A stretch of DNA of 54,318 nucleotides from Bigelowiella natans CCMP2755 (lineage: Eukaryota; Cercozoa; Chlorarachniophyceae), in the NCBI GenBank assembly GCA_000320545.1, contig ADNK01002560.1:1-54318 (forward strand). Reading direction: 5' to 3'. The notes under the pieces are model-generated. The model saw only the letters and a program-made list of their open reading frames with translations. It searched no databases and had not been told where the DNA came from. The first letter of the stretch is position 1, and each line of letters starts with the position of its first letter. The position numbers and the translations under genes were made by a program. Positions 36,201-52,533 of this stretch are shown piece after piece.

Positions 36201-37213
36201 TCCACTTCTGGAACTTTAATACTTGTGAGCAGAATTTCTGTTGCAGTGTTGCAGTCGCCGATGTGAATTGTTTGTGATGACCATGCTTACATAGCAAAGG
36301 GACCTTATTTTCTGTGATGCTGGGAAACATTCCACATGCTGTCCGCCACAGCATCTGGCAATGCTTCAGTAACTTTGGAAAAAGGGAGAGGTATTATGCT
36401 TCAACAAAATAAGCCCGTACTGATTACATGTTAGGGTTCAAAATTGGGCGTCCAACCTTTTCTGCTACTTCGATATTGTCATAGTTCAAATGAGCTCGGG
36501 CTGTTCCCATGTGCGCCGCCAATATGAAATAAATTTCATCTTTCCCGACATTGTCAACAGTAAACGATTCAGGAGGGAATCCTGCATTGAGAAGCTCCCT
36601 GTAATTAGTTCTCTCAGATGAAAGTTCAAAGTTACAAATGAAATTTTCACTAACAAGCTTGCATCTCTTAAACTTGTCACTTGGTTTCCTTCCATTTCGT
36701 CTTTATTTTCCATGCAGAAGTTCTGAACTCTATAACGAGAGGTTACAATCGATGAATGTTCATTCAAGAAAACGGTTAGGGTCAAATAAAGTGAGCTTTG
36801 AGGGGTGTATGAATTCAAAATTGTACCGTGAAGTACATTCAATTATTAGTCGCCTATTTCGAGCTCCATGAATGGAATTTCTTCTTAGACTAGATGCTGC
36901 TTCGCAGATTCTTTTCGTAAATTGGCGCGTAGCGTTGTCATCCTAATACATTTGTACATGTATGGGAAAGTGTTTTGAGGAAAAACCATTGAAATAGAAA
37001 GTTAAGGATTCATCACAAAGTCGGCACAAAATTTCAAACTACTAGTCGATATTTTTCGTTAGGAAAATGATCTCTTAATCTGCTGGTGTGTTCTAAATAC
37101 CATCATGGTTCATTAAACGCAAATGATTAAGTTGGCTAAGTCTATTTAGTGCAAACCTTTGGGTCGCAACGAGTGAGGATAGCGATTGCATTGAGCTGAG
37201 CTTCAATTCCCAT
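33260..37213 (-). CDS. ZIP4/SPO22/TEX11-like meiotic TPR protein
   Basis: ZIP4 (yeast Zip4/Spo22, animal TEX11) is a TPR scaffold of the ZMM group that promotes interfering meiotic crossovers and links to chromosome axes. The likely start at 37213 gives MGIEAQLNAIAILTRCDPK, then DDNATRQFTKRICEAASSLR. A central exon reads MVLYNIGVRLYKQNEWNKAV and KWLKLSFEALQHES then IRIIKVIAACHVSEGKFSHG, the family's TPR core (tyrosine-Asn-x-Gly, paired Trp/Leu, Ala-x-x-tyrosine-like helix). The last exon (33260-33978) has YPLCLVLRFTCLLFQQNND and the typical C-terminal unit LVTWLWNEGVVFHRQRNLEA followed by ESLMSKALQFSKLL. About ten short introns, almost free of simple repeats. Assignment rests on TPR pattern and the C-terminal block, so another all-helical TPR protein is possible but less likely. 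Confidence 0.74.
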
Positions 37214-38532
37214 GATTGTGGTAAGTTCAAATGTGAAAAGAATCGCAATGAAAATTTGAGCTGTGATCTTTGCTGATCACCGAGGATTGTCAATGAGCGA
37301 CAAGCATCATCATTGAGCAACCGTATTTCCCGGTGATTTGACAATGAAATCAAAATTTCGCATCCCTTGGAACCACTTCAAATTGTCAGGTGCTTGGCTG
37401 ACCTGGGCAGGTCACGGGTGAGTCAGCGTGACCCATGAACCTTCCAACCGCTTTTGTTGAATTGCTGCATTCATTCATCCATGCACTTGTGACTTCCAGT
37501 CCGGCGTCCAGCGTCCAGCAAGATCTTTCCCATCTAGCGGTCTCCACCTCTCTCTCTCTTTCTCTCTCTCTCTCTCTGGCTCTCTGCTCTGCACACTGCT
37601 CTGTGTGTTCGTGTGTGCGTGTTGCTTGCCTGCATGCTTGCGGCGCACAATGTAACAATGATGACAAAGTTTCAATTCGAAAGCAACACAATGACGACCA
37701 GGCTAGCAGGTTCATCTGGTCATGCTAGCATGTGCATTCACAATGCTGGAATGTTGCGTGCGACATGTCAATGCATGAATGCTCTGGTGCTGCATGACTC
37801 ACACGATGGCTAGCACGGCTCTAACAAGCTCTAGAGCTAGCTAGGGCTGCATCCAATCGTGGATGCTCGGAACACTCACGTCCCAAACACTCAGTCATGC
37901 GCTGCTAGCGCTAGAGCGGATCGAAGGCAGGGCTAGAACATGCACATTCATTCATGTTGCTCACTGCTAGACTACAATGCATGCTAGCATGCATCATTGC
38001 ACAATGAGTGCTCTAGTGCTGTCTTGTGCAGCACAGCAGCACAATGTGCAACCATGCAGCATGGTTGATGTCACAAATGCAATGTCTAGATGTGCCAAGC
38101 ATGTGCACACATACCTTTCATTGCATTGGCCATCAAAGAATGGCAAAAGTAACTGTGTAACATGAGCAACTGTGATGCTGTGATAATTTTACAAATGTAC
38201 AAACAAATGTACGATGCACAGTATATGCAATTGGCAGTCTATATCTGTACACGCAAGATTTTCCCCTGAAAACTATTAATCATGATGCATTTTATGGACC
38301 AAGGGAAAGCTCCAAACTGTAATACTGGGCACGATGGTTCCAAAACCCCAGGGTTCATATTCTGTACTATCTGATCTCTGTTGTTCTTCTTGTACGTATC
38401 TACATTGCGAGATTTTGATTTGAATTGTATCCGAAATAGAAGAGGAAAATAATCAAACCATTTCCAAAAAAATCAAATTTCCAAAAGGTCAAAAGATTAC
38501 AAATATGGATGTCATTCTGTAGCGCAAGTTGT
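37214..38532. other. Intergenic spacer, strongly CATG/CTAG/TGCA-rich
   Basis: No gene is supported in these 1.3 kb. It has a (CT)n run near 37549-37576. From 37610 to 38170 there is an extreme density of GCATGC, CTAGCTAG, GCTAGCATG, TGCAATG and CATTCATTC words. Open frames here are short and alternate between strands, consistent with biased composition and not with coding. Confidence 0.6.
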
Positions 38533-39784
38533 TTACTGGATAGGCAGGCGGCCGATAACGGGATATTTCTTCTTCTTTCGCTGATACTTATAGATAGGAA
38601 GTGCATCAACGAACTCTTTGAGATGATCAAGTGGCCCCTCGTCGTCTGATACTTCCGATTTCGCGTCTTCCTGACCCTGCACTATCGTGATTGTATACTT
38701 ATCAACCTCTGTGAAGTCCAAAGGTTGACTTAGCAGAAATTTCGATTTGAATCGCAACTGATCTGGGGGACATGATTCCACTTTAGCAAAATATTCATTG
38801 AGATATCGATTTCGAGCCGCGATGAAATTGCGCTGCTCACTCGCCTTGTTGGGAAATTGTATCATGAAGATGTCGTAGAAGACTTGACAGATATCGAGAC
38901 AGGCAGTCAGCATGTGGTTACTACGATGATTTTTTGGATAAGCAATGGACATTGGACATATGTCAGTGTAGCCATTGATGTGAAGATAACGCTCAAGCTC
39001 ATCCCTAGAGGTCACTGAAATAGAGCGACCGGAATCCAAAACCTGTGATGCGCACAATAAAATCGATGTTAACGGTGCCGTGGTCCTTAGAGCATTAGGT
39101 GTAAATTTTGAAAGGAAATATCGACTAAATAATTTACTGAGCATGATTCTGTACCCTTGCTTCGAATTTGTTCGGAGACTGCTGGTTACTTGCGAATGCG
39201 GTAACAAGCACATAGTGTTGTTCGTTTGTACTTGTTATCATTCGTAGCACAGTCCCATGAGCACCAGGCATCAGAAACCAACCAGGAAGAAACCTTCAGT
39301 TGATTTTCGATAGAAGTAAGTAACAAGACTCTTGATGTGAACATAGCAACTAGGCTTACCAGTGTTTGCCTCCTTGGACTGTGTTTATGGTGCTACTGGC
39401 ACTGAGATGAATGCCGTAATATTTCAACACTAACTCTTCCACTGCATTCTTTGACTCTTGTGTTTTCGTAACTACTCCATATTTATGAATTTGTGCGTAG
39501 TATAAAATCGTTGAAGCCACTAAGGGGCTCTGCAATGTCTCATCCTGTGGTAGAAATTTCCGGAACTCGAGTAGTTGCTCATTGGTTATCTCTACCATGT
39601 TGCGTTTTGCAAGTTCGAGCTTCGGAACGGGTCTCATGTGAAAAGAAAATGAGCTAGAAGATCCACGAATTGATGGTGAGGCGTCGGGAGTGGACCATTT
39701 CGAATCGGACAGTAACCGAGGACTGTTCCTTGCCGATACGCTGCATGCTTTGCTGTCAAACGACGAATTTCGGGATAATATCAT
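38533..39784 (-). CDS. Conserved-looking hypothetical protein, three exons
   Basis: I do not recognise this protein, but the gene model is firm. The ATG at 39784 opens exon 1 (Ser-rich start, then FHMRPVPKLELAKRNMVEIT, LEFRKFLPQDETLQSPLVAS, LYYAQIHKYGVVTKTQESKN, LVLKYYGIHLSASSTINTVQ). It joins in phase at about 39358 to FLPGWFLMPGAHGTVLRMIT, SNQQSPNKFEARVQNHAQ, and then to VLDSGRSISVTSRDELERYL through DICQVFYDIFMIQFPNKASE, QRNFIAARNRYLNEYFAKVE and TEVDKYTITIVQGQEDAKSE. The C-terminus is basic (YKYQRKKKKYPVIGRLPIQ) and stops at 38533. No signal or membrane segment is visible. The mix of aromatic and charged residues suggests a folded cytosolic or nuclear protein. Confidence 0.68.
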
Positions 39785-40272
39785 CGTGCTTTATTCCTAT
39801 ATTCTCTTTCGTTTTTTTAAATATTCCGCGAGGTGGAGAAATGGTCAAGGGCAAGGGGTTCTATTTTCGTCTTTCGTCTTTCGTCTTCCGTCGTGCGGAC
39901 TGATGATGATGAGGACTCATTCGTCAAGGGGTAGTCAGTCGATGCTTCACCAAAATAACTTCAAGAACACATTTCATTTTTGCACTTTCTAGACTTTTAA
40001 CCGTCCCATGGCATGTCGCATGCAAAGTATCCCATTCATCAATGGAGCGGCTGATTGTAATTAGTCACGTAGTGTCTTCTGAGAACACATCCATACTCCT
40101 ACAAGGGGTATACGAGAAAAGTACACAAATATTGGCAATTTTCTGTGTCGCACAACGTAAAGCGCAGCACATTTTCTTCTGATGCTGCTGCCTTTGGAAG
40201 AAATGTTCCTCGCAAAGGTGCTGCTGCATTTCCTCTGTGCTCCAGCAGCATGTGGATTTCGGCAATGCTCTA
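39785..40272. other. Intergenic or untranslated, no gene seen
   Basis: Upstream of the three-exon hypothetical gene. It contains a small direct-repeat patch (TTTCGTCTTTCGTC, about 39867-39890). A minus-strand frame at 40100-40265 could be an additional exon of the small gene to the right, but frames conflict. Confidence 0.4.
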
Positions 40273-40596
40273 CCTACCTACAATCATGACTCCCCACGTT
40301 GTGTCTCCGACCACCTTTATGCTCTTTGTCATAGCTCGCGAGTCTGTGTTTACATTATAGATAGTCACTCGTGGCCCATTGTCTATCATCAACAGTTGAG
40401 CTCTCACCTGAATGTAGCCCTTGCGGTTCACATGGTCAACCATTCGATGAATCTCGCCAGAATCAATTATTATCCAAACGCATGGCGTCAAAGCGAATCG
40501 ATTAATTTTTGAGCTGCAAGAACTTCGACAGTTTCTAGGCTATGGCAACTGTTCACTCTCCGCTACCTTTGCTTCAAATCGTTCAGATGACACCAT
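40273..40596 (-). CDS. Possible small protein, OB-fold-like spacing, doubtful
   Basis: A candidate start at 40596 gives MVSSERFEAK before a GTAGCG donor. An acceptor near 40460 would join it in phase to IHRMVDHVNRKGYIQVRAQL and then LMIDNGPRVTIYNVNTDSRA-MTKSIKVVGDTTWGVMIVG, stopping at 40273. The alternating hydrophobic pattern suggests a small beta-rich fold of the size of RPA3 or TEN1, but I cannot see a diagnostic motif. An upstream minus-strand frame (40800-40879: RVFFPMYVDDPIFFQFHMIR) may be another exon or another gene. Treat as tentative. Confidence 0.3.
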
Positions 40597-41861
40597 CTAG
40601 TTTGAAATTACTCGATGGGGAAAACAATTGTCGGTCAATGCGGTCGAAGCAAATGATATTAGCACACGTTTATAAGGGCGCCCTTTCCCACGCCCAATCG
40701 TTGTAACGCAACAAAATTTCCAACACTGTACAAATATGTAAGTGTGTATATTTAGTGGCCACTCGCCTATGTTTGTAACAATAGATGCGGATCATGTGAA
40801 ATTGGAAAAATATTGGATCATCGACATACATCGGAAAGAAGACGCGTGCTTTCGCATTACTGTCCACTCGATCTTCCATAATGATTGAATGAAAGATGCT
40901 CAGAAAGAGCCAAAAAAGGGTGTTCCCTCATATTTGTGCGGTCCCTCTCTGTCTCTACCCTCTGATACCATGTGAGAAATGAATCGTAATCGAACAAGCA
41001 GAAAGCCTCTGCTTTTCAAATCTCGGCAATGCATTAAATTTATCGCAATGCTTATCGTCTTGATGTTGTACTTTTAGGCTTACTAGCTTAGTAGTACTTT
41101 TACTTTGAATGTGCAGTGAAATGCACTCAGTGCACATGCATGATCAAAGCTTATGCCTAGATGCGGCCGTGGAGAGAGACAGATGCATTTACATGCATGA
41201 GAACAACTTTCTGTTTTCTCTAGTTCTTGCTGCACATGAACATGACTAGACACGAACGCAAATTGCATTGACAAGTTCTAGAGTTTGTCGCTTGTGCAAT
41301 GACATGCGTGCACAGTGATTGCTACACCTAAAGAGCTCACGCACCTGTGCGCAACATGGAAGATGCTCACACTTTCTAGCTTTGTTAAGTCACACCACAG
41401 CATCATGTTGCATTGTCATTGGAGAACATCGCCACGATTGTCATCACAATCCATACATTATCGCTCTAGCGCTCTGTAGCCGCTGCATTGTACAGCTACA
41501 TAAGGATGACCATTGAACAAATTTAATTCAATTTGATTGATTACATCCGTCTTAGATTATCGTGTGTGTGCTACACAAGCGATGAATGCTTCCTCTGCGT
41601 TTGTGCTTGTGGATGTCAGAGAAATATTAAATTAACTCACTTTGAAGCAGTAAAGCATTATCCAGATTCTGATGACTAATAAGCACTTCTGTACTTAGGT
41701 TTACTTCGCGCTGAATTAATTTGGAAACAAATGAAATTGAATGTACGTATAGATATGTCAATTATGCTAGTAATACAGGAGTCTAATGCTTTGTAATGTT
41801 CTAGATGGTGCAGTTAGTGAATGTAAATGCATGTGTATGTGGATTTTCCCCGTATTCATAC
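40597..41861. other. Mostly intergenic spacer
   Basis: Apart from the doubtful frame at 40670-40879, no coding signal is seen. From about 40950 to 41520 the sequence has the same CATG/TGCA/CTAG-rich texture as other spacers, then becomes AT-rich. Confidence 0.5.
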
Positions 41862-42906
41862 CTCCTTGTTGACGGGCTTCAATTTCTGCCATCTTCTTCT
41901 GTGCCCTTGCTGCCAAGTCCTCAGGGCCGTCTTTTTCCACCCTGGAGTAGAATCATAGAATGTGATTGACACCGAATGAGCGAACAACACAAGTGACATG
42001 AGATGAAATGAGCTGGCACAGAAGCTAATGCATTCTATCACCTTAGATTCTCGGTTTTCTGTCTATTGCTCTAATCATTGTATTACTTGTATTTGCTATA
42101 CTCCATCTGTATATCTAATACAATAGGCTCTCCACCATATATGCGCTTTAATACCAGTATTCGGTCCCGTTTTCGTACTTGAGAGGGACTACGATCTTGC
42201 CGTCTTGGCAATAGTCGTACCCACATCTTTGGCCACGGTAATGTAATGCAAGAAAAGAATTGAGGTATAAATTCAATGTTCAAGCGTGTGAATGCCGTTA
42301 TACCTATTAGGATATCCCTTTTGACCACGTTTGTCAGACCGAACCTGTGTGAGAAAAGTGAATTCGATGTCAGGAAAAATAGCTTTTTTACCTACAACCA
42401 AATATGTCGTGTTTGCAACTCCATCTAGAACTTTATTGATCTATGTATTGAGGAAAAACATTGAAAAGACGCTCACACAAAACCTCGTCAAACTTCTTCC
42501 AATCGTAGCTCCGTGCGTCATCGATATCTAATGCGCTTTAGGATTGAAGAGATTATCTTCTACAACTACACCCAAAGAGATATTCTACCTCGTCTTTGAG
42601 ATCATGAACATCGGAATGGCTAACACAGCTTTGGATAGGCCTCCTCCGATACCTCTCCGGGTCATACTGTCGAAAGAAATAGTGAAGACATATTTGAGGG
42701 ATGTCTGTGGAAATCACCATTTTACATCTGCCTTTGCGCCAGGAATTCTTTGGGGTGCTTTCAGTGTGCGGATACTAACGAAAGATCCCACGAGTGCGCA
42801 TGCAAGGAACAGACTTGCACCAACGGCTGCGACCAAGGGTCGCGTCGATGGCATTGTAGACGTGCTCGAGGATCTCCAAAGTTGAGGGGTCCAGCAGATT
42901 CAACAG
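41862..42906 (-). CDS. Small membrane protein of unknown function, multi-exon, start not found
   Basis: The family is not recognised. Reading on the minus strand, exon 42906 onward encodes LLNLLDPSTLEILEHVYNAI, then a membrane helix (DATLVAAVGASLFLACALVG) and RTLKAPQRIPGAKADVK. Later exons give a second hydrophobic stretch or polar alternative near 42590-42670, DIDDARSYDWKKFDE, VLDGVANTTYLVV, RSDKRGQKGYPNR, CGYDYCQDGKIVVPLKYENG followed by TEYW, and finally VEKDGPEDLAARAQKKMAEI-EARQQG, ending at a GTATGA donor at 41861. A last small exon must lie further left. Phases agree across most junctions except near 42530-42600, which may indicate a missed exon. Possibly an organelle membrane protein. 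Confidence 0.5.
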
Positions 42907-43084
42907 CTAAGTTGACATTCTCGAACATTCATCACCTACGACAATGAAAGAAGACAAAAACACATCACATTTAAATGTGTCCAATGATTTCTTCTCGACG
43001 ACATGGTCAACTTGGCTCTTTTTTTGTGACGCTGAGTTGTCAGAAGTTGGACACTTTCTGATTGCTCCTGACAATGTGATGGCT

Positions 43085-44470
43085 CGCCCCAGCCACCGGT
43101 GACTCGGTGGCCTGAGGAAGGATGCATGGATCTGTGTTCAAGATTCAAAGTTGCATTCGAAAAAATTGGCGCGATGCGGTGATGGGCGGGGGATTTGGTC
43201 ACCTCCCACCCCTGAACCACATTCCTGGTCACCGGTGGGGTGGACAGACTTGTCGCCCCAGCCACCGGTGACTCGTCGGTGGCCAGGTCAAGGATGCATG
43301 GATCTGCATTCAAGATTCAAAGTTGCATTCGCCGAAGTGGTGATGGGCGGGGGTTTTCGGTTGCGAGGGTGGCTTTTCCCCTTCTCCCTGCACCACATTC
43401 CTGTTCACCGGTGGGGCAGGCCACCGGCGAATTGGCTGCCAAGTGGAAGACGCTCGGACCTGCATCTGAGATTCATCCGGATGAATCCCGTCAGGATGAA
43501 GGACTGGTGCACACACACCAGCAATTGTTGCAGTTCAGCGACGTGACGATCACTGGTGTGTGTGCACCAGTGAAGGTGTCCTCCTCAAACTTTGTGCCCT
43601 CCAGGCAGTGTTTCCATTGGGCCGGGGACGTTGTGGTTGGAATCAAGCTGGTGCTTCCAATTGCAATGATGGGGGCCATGTCTCCGCAAAAGCCGGGGAT
43701 GTTGTGGTCATTGCGAAGCTCGTTGTCCAAGTGGACTGGGAAGGAAGAATGCATCCTCCTCCACCTTCGTGCCTTCCAGGGAGGGCGATGTCTCCGCAAA
43801 AGCCGGGACGTTGTGGTGGGTGTGAAGAGGACCATGAAAGTGTGGTTCATGGGATTGTTCGCTTGGGGTTCGCAGGTGTGGTGTTCTTGCTTGGTGATCT
43901 CCAAGCATGAGCAAACCATCACGGCAGGATTTGGGGTGCGTGGTCCTGAAGTTGGCAAAGGTCAGACAAAAAAAACGACGAAACTGGGAACGGAGGAGTG
44001 GCCAGAGTGCCACTCTTGGCTCCTTTTTGTTTCACTTCGTGTTGGAGTGCTTTGCACTCAATGCGCGAAGTGCATGCTTGTGGCAGCAGTGGCAACGCTG
44101 GCGGGCGTTTGCAGGCTGCGACAAGCAGTGAGAAATGGGCTGCTGGTGCAGGCGAGTTCTGTGCCTGCGACAAGGGCAGGACAGCGCTGCATCAGCCATG
44201 CTGGCATGTGTCAGCAAAGGAAGTGGTGTGCGCGTCTTCCTTCCTCGCTGCAGCACGTTTGGTTTCAGGTGATTTCGCCTGATGAACAGTTGACTTGGTG
44301 CACGCATGTGAAAAGGTCAAAACACCAACACAAAATCGAGGCAGCCGCTTGTGCAGCTGTCCTCCTGCCCTTCCTTCCTTCCTTCTTGCCTCCATCCAAC
44401 TGTGCCACTGGCCTGCACTCTGCAGCGCGCCACCATCCACTTCCAACAGGTCACGAGAACAAGTGAAAAC
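43085..44470. repeat. GC-rich island of degenerate tandem repeats (169-bp and about 111-bp periods)
   Basis: The block CGCCCCAGCCACCGGTGACT starts at 43085 and again at 43254 (period 169), and the similarity continues for most of the unit (shared GGATGCATGGATCTG, AAAGTTGCATTCG, GTGATGGGCGGGGG, CACATTCCTG). A partial third copy begins near 43430. A second family, ATGTCTCCGCAAAAGCCGGG, occurs at 43678 and 43789. GC content is clearly above that of the surrounding DNA. A 408-codon open frame crosses it on the plus strand, but frames are also open on the other strand and the repeats are out of phase, so coding is unlikely. Confidence 0.8.
43503..43571. repeat. Perfect 19-bp inverted repeat
   Basis: Arms 43503-43521 and 43553-43571 (core CTGGTGCACACACACCAG and its exact complement) are separated by 31 bases. 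They would form a stable hairpin or cruciform inside the GC-rich repeat island. Confidence 0.9.
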
Positions 44471-44964
44471 AATTGAATGTTGTTGGTTTTCCGTGCATGT
44501 TCGCTGCCGCACGCAATGCGATCCACGTGCATTGCATTGTTGGCCCCAATTGTGGTGACATTTGCTCGCTGGTGGGAGCCGCGACCAACAATGCGCTGCA
44601 TGAAGGTGGCGCGCGCGCACACACACGCACACATCTGGACATGCACACACACACACACCGTGCGACGCTCGCCCATCTAGCCATGTGTGATTCAACATGA
44701 TTGTGTCGAATGCGATCGATGTGCATGCAATGATGAATGCTCATCATGCATGGAATTGACATCATCCTTAGCTCTTAGCGGACCTAACCCTCATTAATCA
44801 GCGTCAGAAATATGCGATGCTGTCCATCATTCTGTCGTAATAATCATGCTTCGACATGACCACGTACACACACGGCTATCGCAAATGTTAAAAAGCTGCT
44901 TTCTTCATATCCCCTTGCGTCATGCTGATGTATGGTAATGTTGACAGATCAATGCAAACGTATC

Positions 44965-45022
<58 letters not shown>

Positions 45023-45104
45023 ACTTTCCATGCTAGTAGAGCAGATTTGTGAGAGTAGTTTATGGAAATGCTTCAGAAGGTCACCCATCTGTATCATTAG
45101 CCTT
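44471..45104. other. Intergenic spacer with (GA)n run
   Basis: The spacer between the repeat island and the 3' end of the FHA kinase gene. It is rich in GCAC/CATG/TGCA words up to about 44760 and carries a pure AG run of about 50 bases at 44969-45016. No gene is seen. Confidence 0.6.
44969..45016. repeat. (AG)n microsatellite
   Basis: A pure AG run just downstream of the FHA kinase gene, on its 3' side. Confidence 0.95.
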
Positions 45105-49869
<4,765 letters not shown>

Positions 49870-51601
49870 TTTCCTATCACATTCCCGGAAAATATTATGT
49901 CGCAAGCTGCATACGTCCACGATGATGCTATGACAAAAAACCGTCAACCCGTAGCTTTTGGAGGGAAATCTCTCGAGAGTCTCTATTCATCTCAATGTGA
50001 GCTTGGTCACATGTGTCCCAGAGAACACGTGTTCTGGACAAACAACCCGGGTGCGCTCCATGGCCTGTGTGGCCATGCATGCATGGATGTGGATCATTGC
50101 TTGGTGAGATCCATGGTCAACAAATGGATCACACGCAATGCCTGTTTTGCACACACACGCACAACCATTGGACACAGTGTGTGTCGCACAAAACGTGCAC
50201 GCTGCAGCCAGCACGCATGTGCGTGGTCTGAAGTTGGTTTCGAGCGTGCCATGCATGTGGTCATGCACCGCACGTGTACGTTGTGCGTGTTGCAAGGGCA
50301 GGAAGCACTGTTGGACGCAGCTGAAAGCTGAGAGCAGACAAACACCGATGTCACACCAGGAACAAGTGCTCAAGGAAGCTTCAACCAGCACGTTGTGACA
50401 ACAAAGCTTTCACCGAAGAAAGTGCAGGAAGCAGGAATCGAGTCCCCATGTCATGGTGCGACAATGATCATTTCATCATCTGGTCATCCCCGTCTAGCCG
50501 TGGATGGCAAAATCAACACAGCTAGACAGATCACATGATCAAATGAATTGGCGGCACACGTGCACCACACTGCCCCTCGCATGGATCCAGATGATTTTTG
50601 TTGTCAAGTCGTGCGTGCCTTGCTGGCTTGTCCCATCCCACACTGGCACACACCATCACAGAATCTAGCAAGAGTGGAAGATCTAGGAACATGCTAGCAT
50701 GCAAGCAGGAGTGACAGGAGCGACATGCATCTGCAAACAAATGTGCCTTTGATCTGTTTTTGGCCAGCCACGTTGATGACCTGCTTGATTCGGTTGCGAC
50801 CACATTGTTCAACGTGCCTGGCGCAGCAACATGAGACGATCTAGCGATGAGACGACAATCGAGCTATTGCATGACGGCCAGCACAAATGTTTGTGAAAAA
50901 AAAGGACGATCATGAGAGGTAGGTTGCGTTGAGCCAATGCTGAACGTGTGGTGGCACGCAAATGAAAATTGGCACACAAATGTCGACCAAATGCGTGCAG
51001 CATCTTTGCGGTGACTTCATCGTGATTCTTCATCATTTGGTATCAGATCGAAAGGAAAACACATCTGCAACTTGGATTGAACTTAGAAACATAGAACAGT
51101 GCAGTGAGCAGCGTCAAATCTGCGTGCGTGGCTGGGTGCAGTCTGTGACAAGCCACACGCCAGAAAACATCCTTCACGTGCGGATGTTTCGATGTGATGG
51201 AATGCTTCACAGAAACGTCGAAATTCATTTACCCCCAACGCTCTCATGTACCAATTATGCACAAGTACAAAATATCACATCTGTGCGACTACACAGCAGT
51301 CTGTTAACCACCAAAACTGCCTCTGCAGAAAACACAACAACATCGCGGTGAGAGACTATGGAATCCCAAGAACCAGCGATTACTACTCCCATCATCCAAA
51401 GCACGAGTATGATCAATCTGGTCAGTTGTTCATGTTCCTAAGCGATAAACAAGTCAAAATCTCCAGATCGCGTTCACAAGCGAAAATGTAACAGCGGGGC
51501 GCTCATTTCAGCACACACAATTCATCGCCAGACACCCTGCACTGAACGTCAAGCTACGTTGATAATTATGTTCAATAGCTTTGAAATTATATACCATCGC
51601 A
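49870..51601. other. Long intergenic spacer, CATG/GTGCAC-rich
   Basis: About 1.7 kb between the kinase start and the next gene end. From about 49980 to 51330 it is dense in CATG, TGCA, CACGTG and GTGCAC words. Open frames are short and occur on both strands. No RNA gene, transposon end or coding exon was recognised. Confidence 0.6.
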
Positions 51602-52450
51602 TCATTGGGCTGAAGAAGGCTTATTGTTTTCCTCAGCTCGCTTTGCTTCCCCCTTTGCCCACTGCCAGACGAAGTGAATGGGGGTTTTGAGGCAAGGGCT
51701 ACGACATCGGGGAATCAACTTACATTTCATGTGAATCATCTGAATCGTGAAAAGACCAAATTTATAACTGAAAACATCTTACAATAGTAAAAAAGGTGGC
51801 AGAACACAACCAACATAAACTACCGTCTTCCTGGCTGTGGGAGTGGCACCAGGAGAGGGAAGGGCGATAAGACGCTCGGTGACTAGGAGGAGTACGAGGA
51901 GGAGGAGAGGGAAAGGTATCGGAGAGTTGAGGGGGAGCTAACCTTGTTATTTCTGGATTTGAAACGACCCATCTTTTTGTATGCTTCAGGTTATGGATGG
52001 GGAGTGGTAAAGAAGCCAAAAATGTTGAATATCCCAAGGTATCACTGTTGCACGTTCGCTTCTCCAACTCTCCTTTTCCTGGAAGCTTGCATAATCCCCA
52101 CCGTTATCGAAAAACTCAGGGCGCCTGGGTGCGCATAAAAGGGTTGCAGAAATGCCCTCATTTGAACGAGGAGGTAGGCACAATTCTCAGTCACTCCCTT
52201 AATCGCGCCTCCACCAGCGACAGCGCCGAGAATGGTAAAAGCAAGAAAGATGCAGCGGATTACCAAGACGGCAATCGAAGCAGATTTAAGCGTATCCCGA
52301 TCATGCTGCGCCGCTCCGGGAAGAAGATAAATGTGAAACCCAGAAACCTCCTGCTCCTCCGCTCCGAGGAAAGGGAGTCAATCTTACGTTCGGAACGAAA
52401 GGGAATAATAGCAACTAAAAGGTGCGATCGGTGTAGAAGGGTATGATCCT
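51602..52450 (-). CDS. Small membrane protein of unknown function, 5' end unresolved
   Basis: Not recognised. A minus-strand exon around 52150-52390 reads GFHIYLLPGAAQHDRDTLKS followed by a membrane helix (SIAVLVIRCIFLAFTILGAV) and AGGGAIKGVTENCAYLLVQ. Further exons near 51950-51990 (ending NLKHTKRWVVSNPEITR or an alternative frame) and near 51780-51840 are uncertain. The final exon gives LKTPIHFVWQWAKGEAKRAE and stops at 51602 after NNKPSSAQ. The Gly-rich end of the helix is reminiscent of small organelle-membrane proteins such as the Tim17/OEP16 group, but the diagnostic motif is absent. It is divergent from the PUB-domain gene, with about 80 bases or less between them if the start lies near 52450. 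Confidence 0.45.
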
Positions 52451-52533
52451 CCGGGAAGTATGTATAGCCTCAACACATCTGAGTATGATGCCCTGCTTCC
52501 TCGCCCATCTTACGTGACAGCAGGTGTCAGCGA

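Noticed and set aside
37435-38165. Several 60-100 codon open frames in the CATG-rich spacer
   Set aside because: They alternate between strands, lack splice continuity, and their composition (Cys/His/Met/Ala-rich) follows from the CATG/TGCA word bias.
43240-44466. A 408-codon open frame on the plus strand in the GC-rich island
   Set aside because: It overlaps tandem repeats whose 169- and 111-base periods are not used in a consistent frame, the opposite strand is also open, and the translation has no recognisable pattern.
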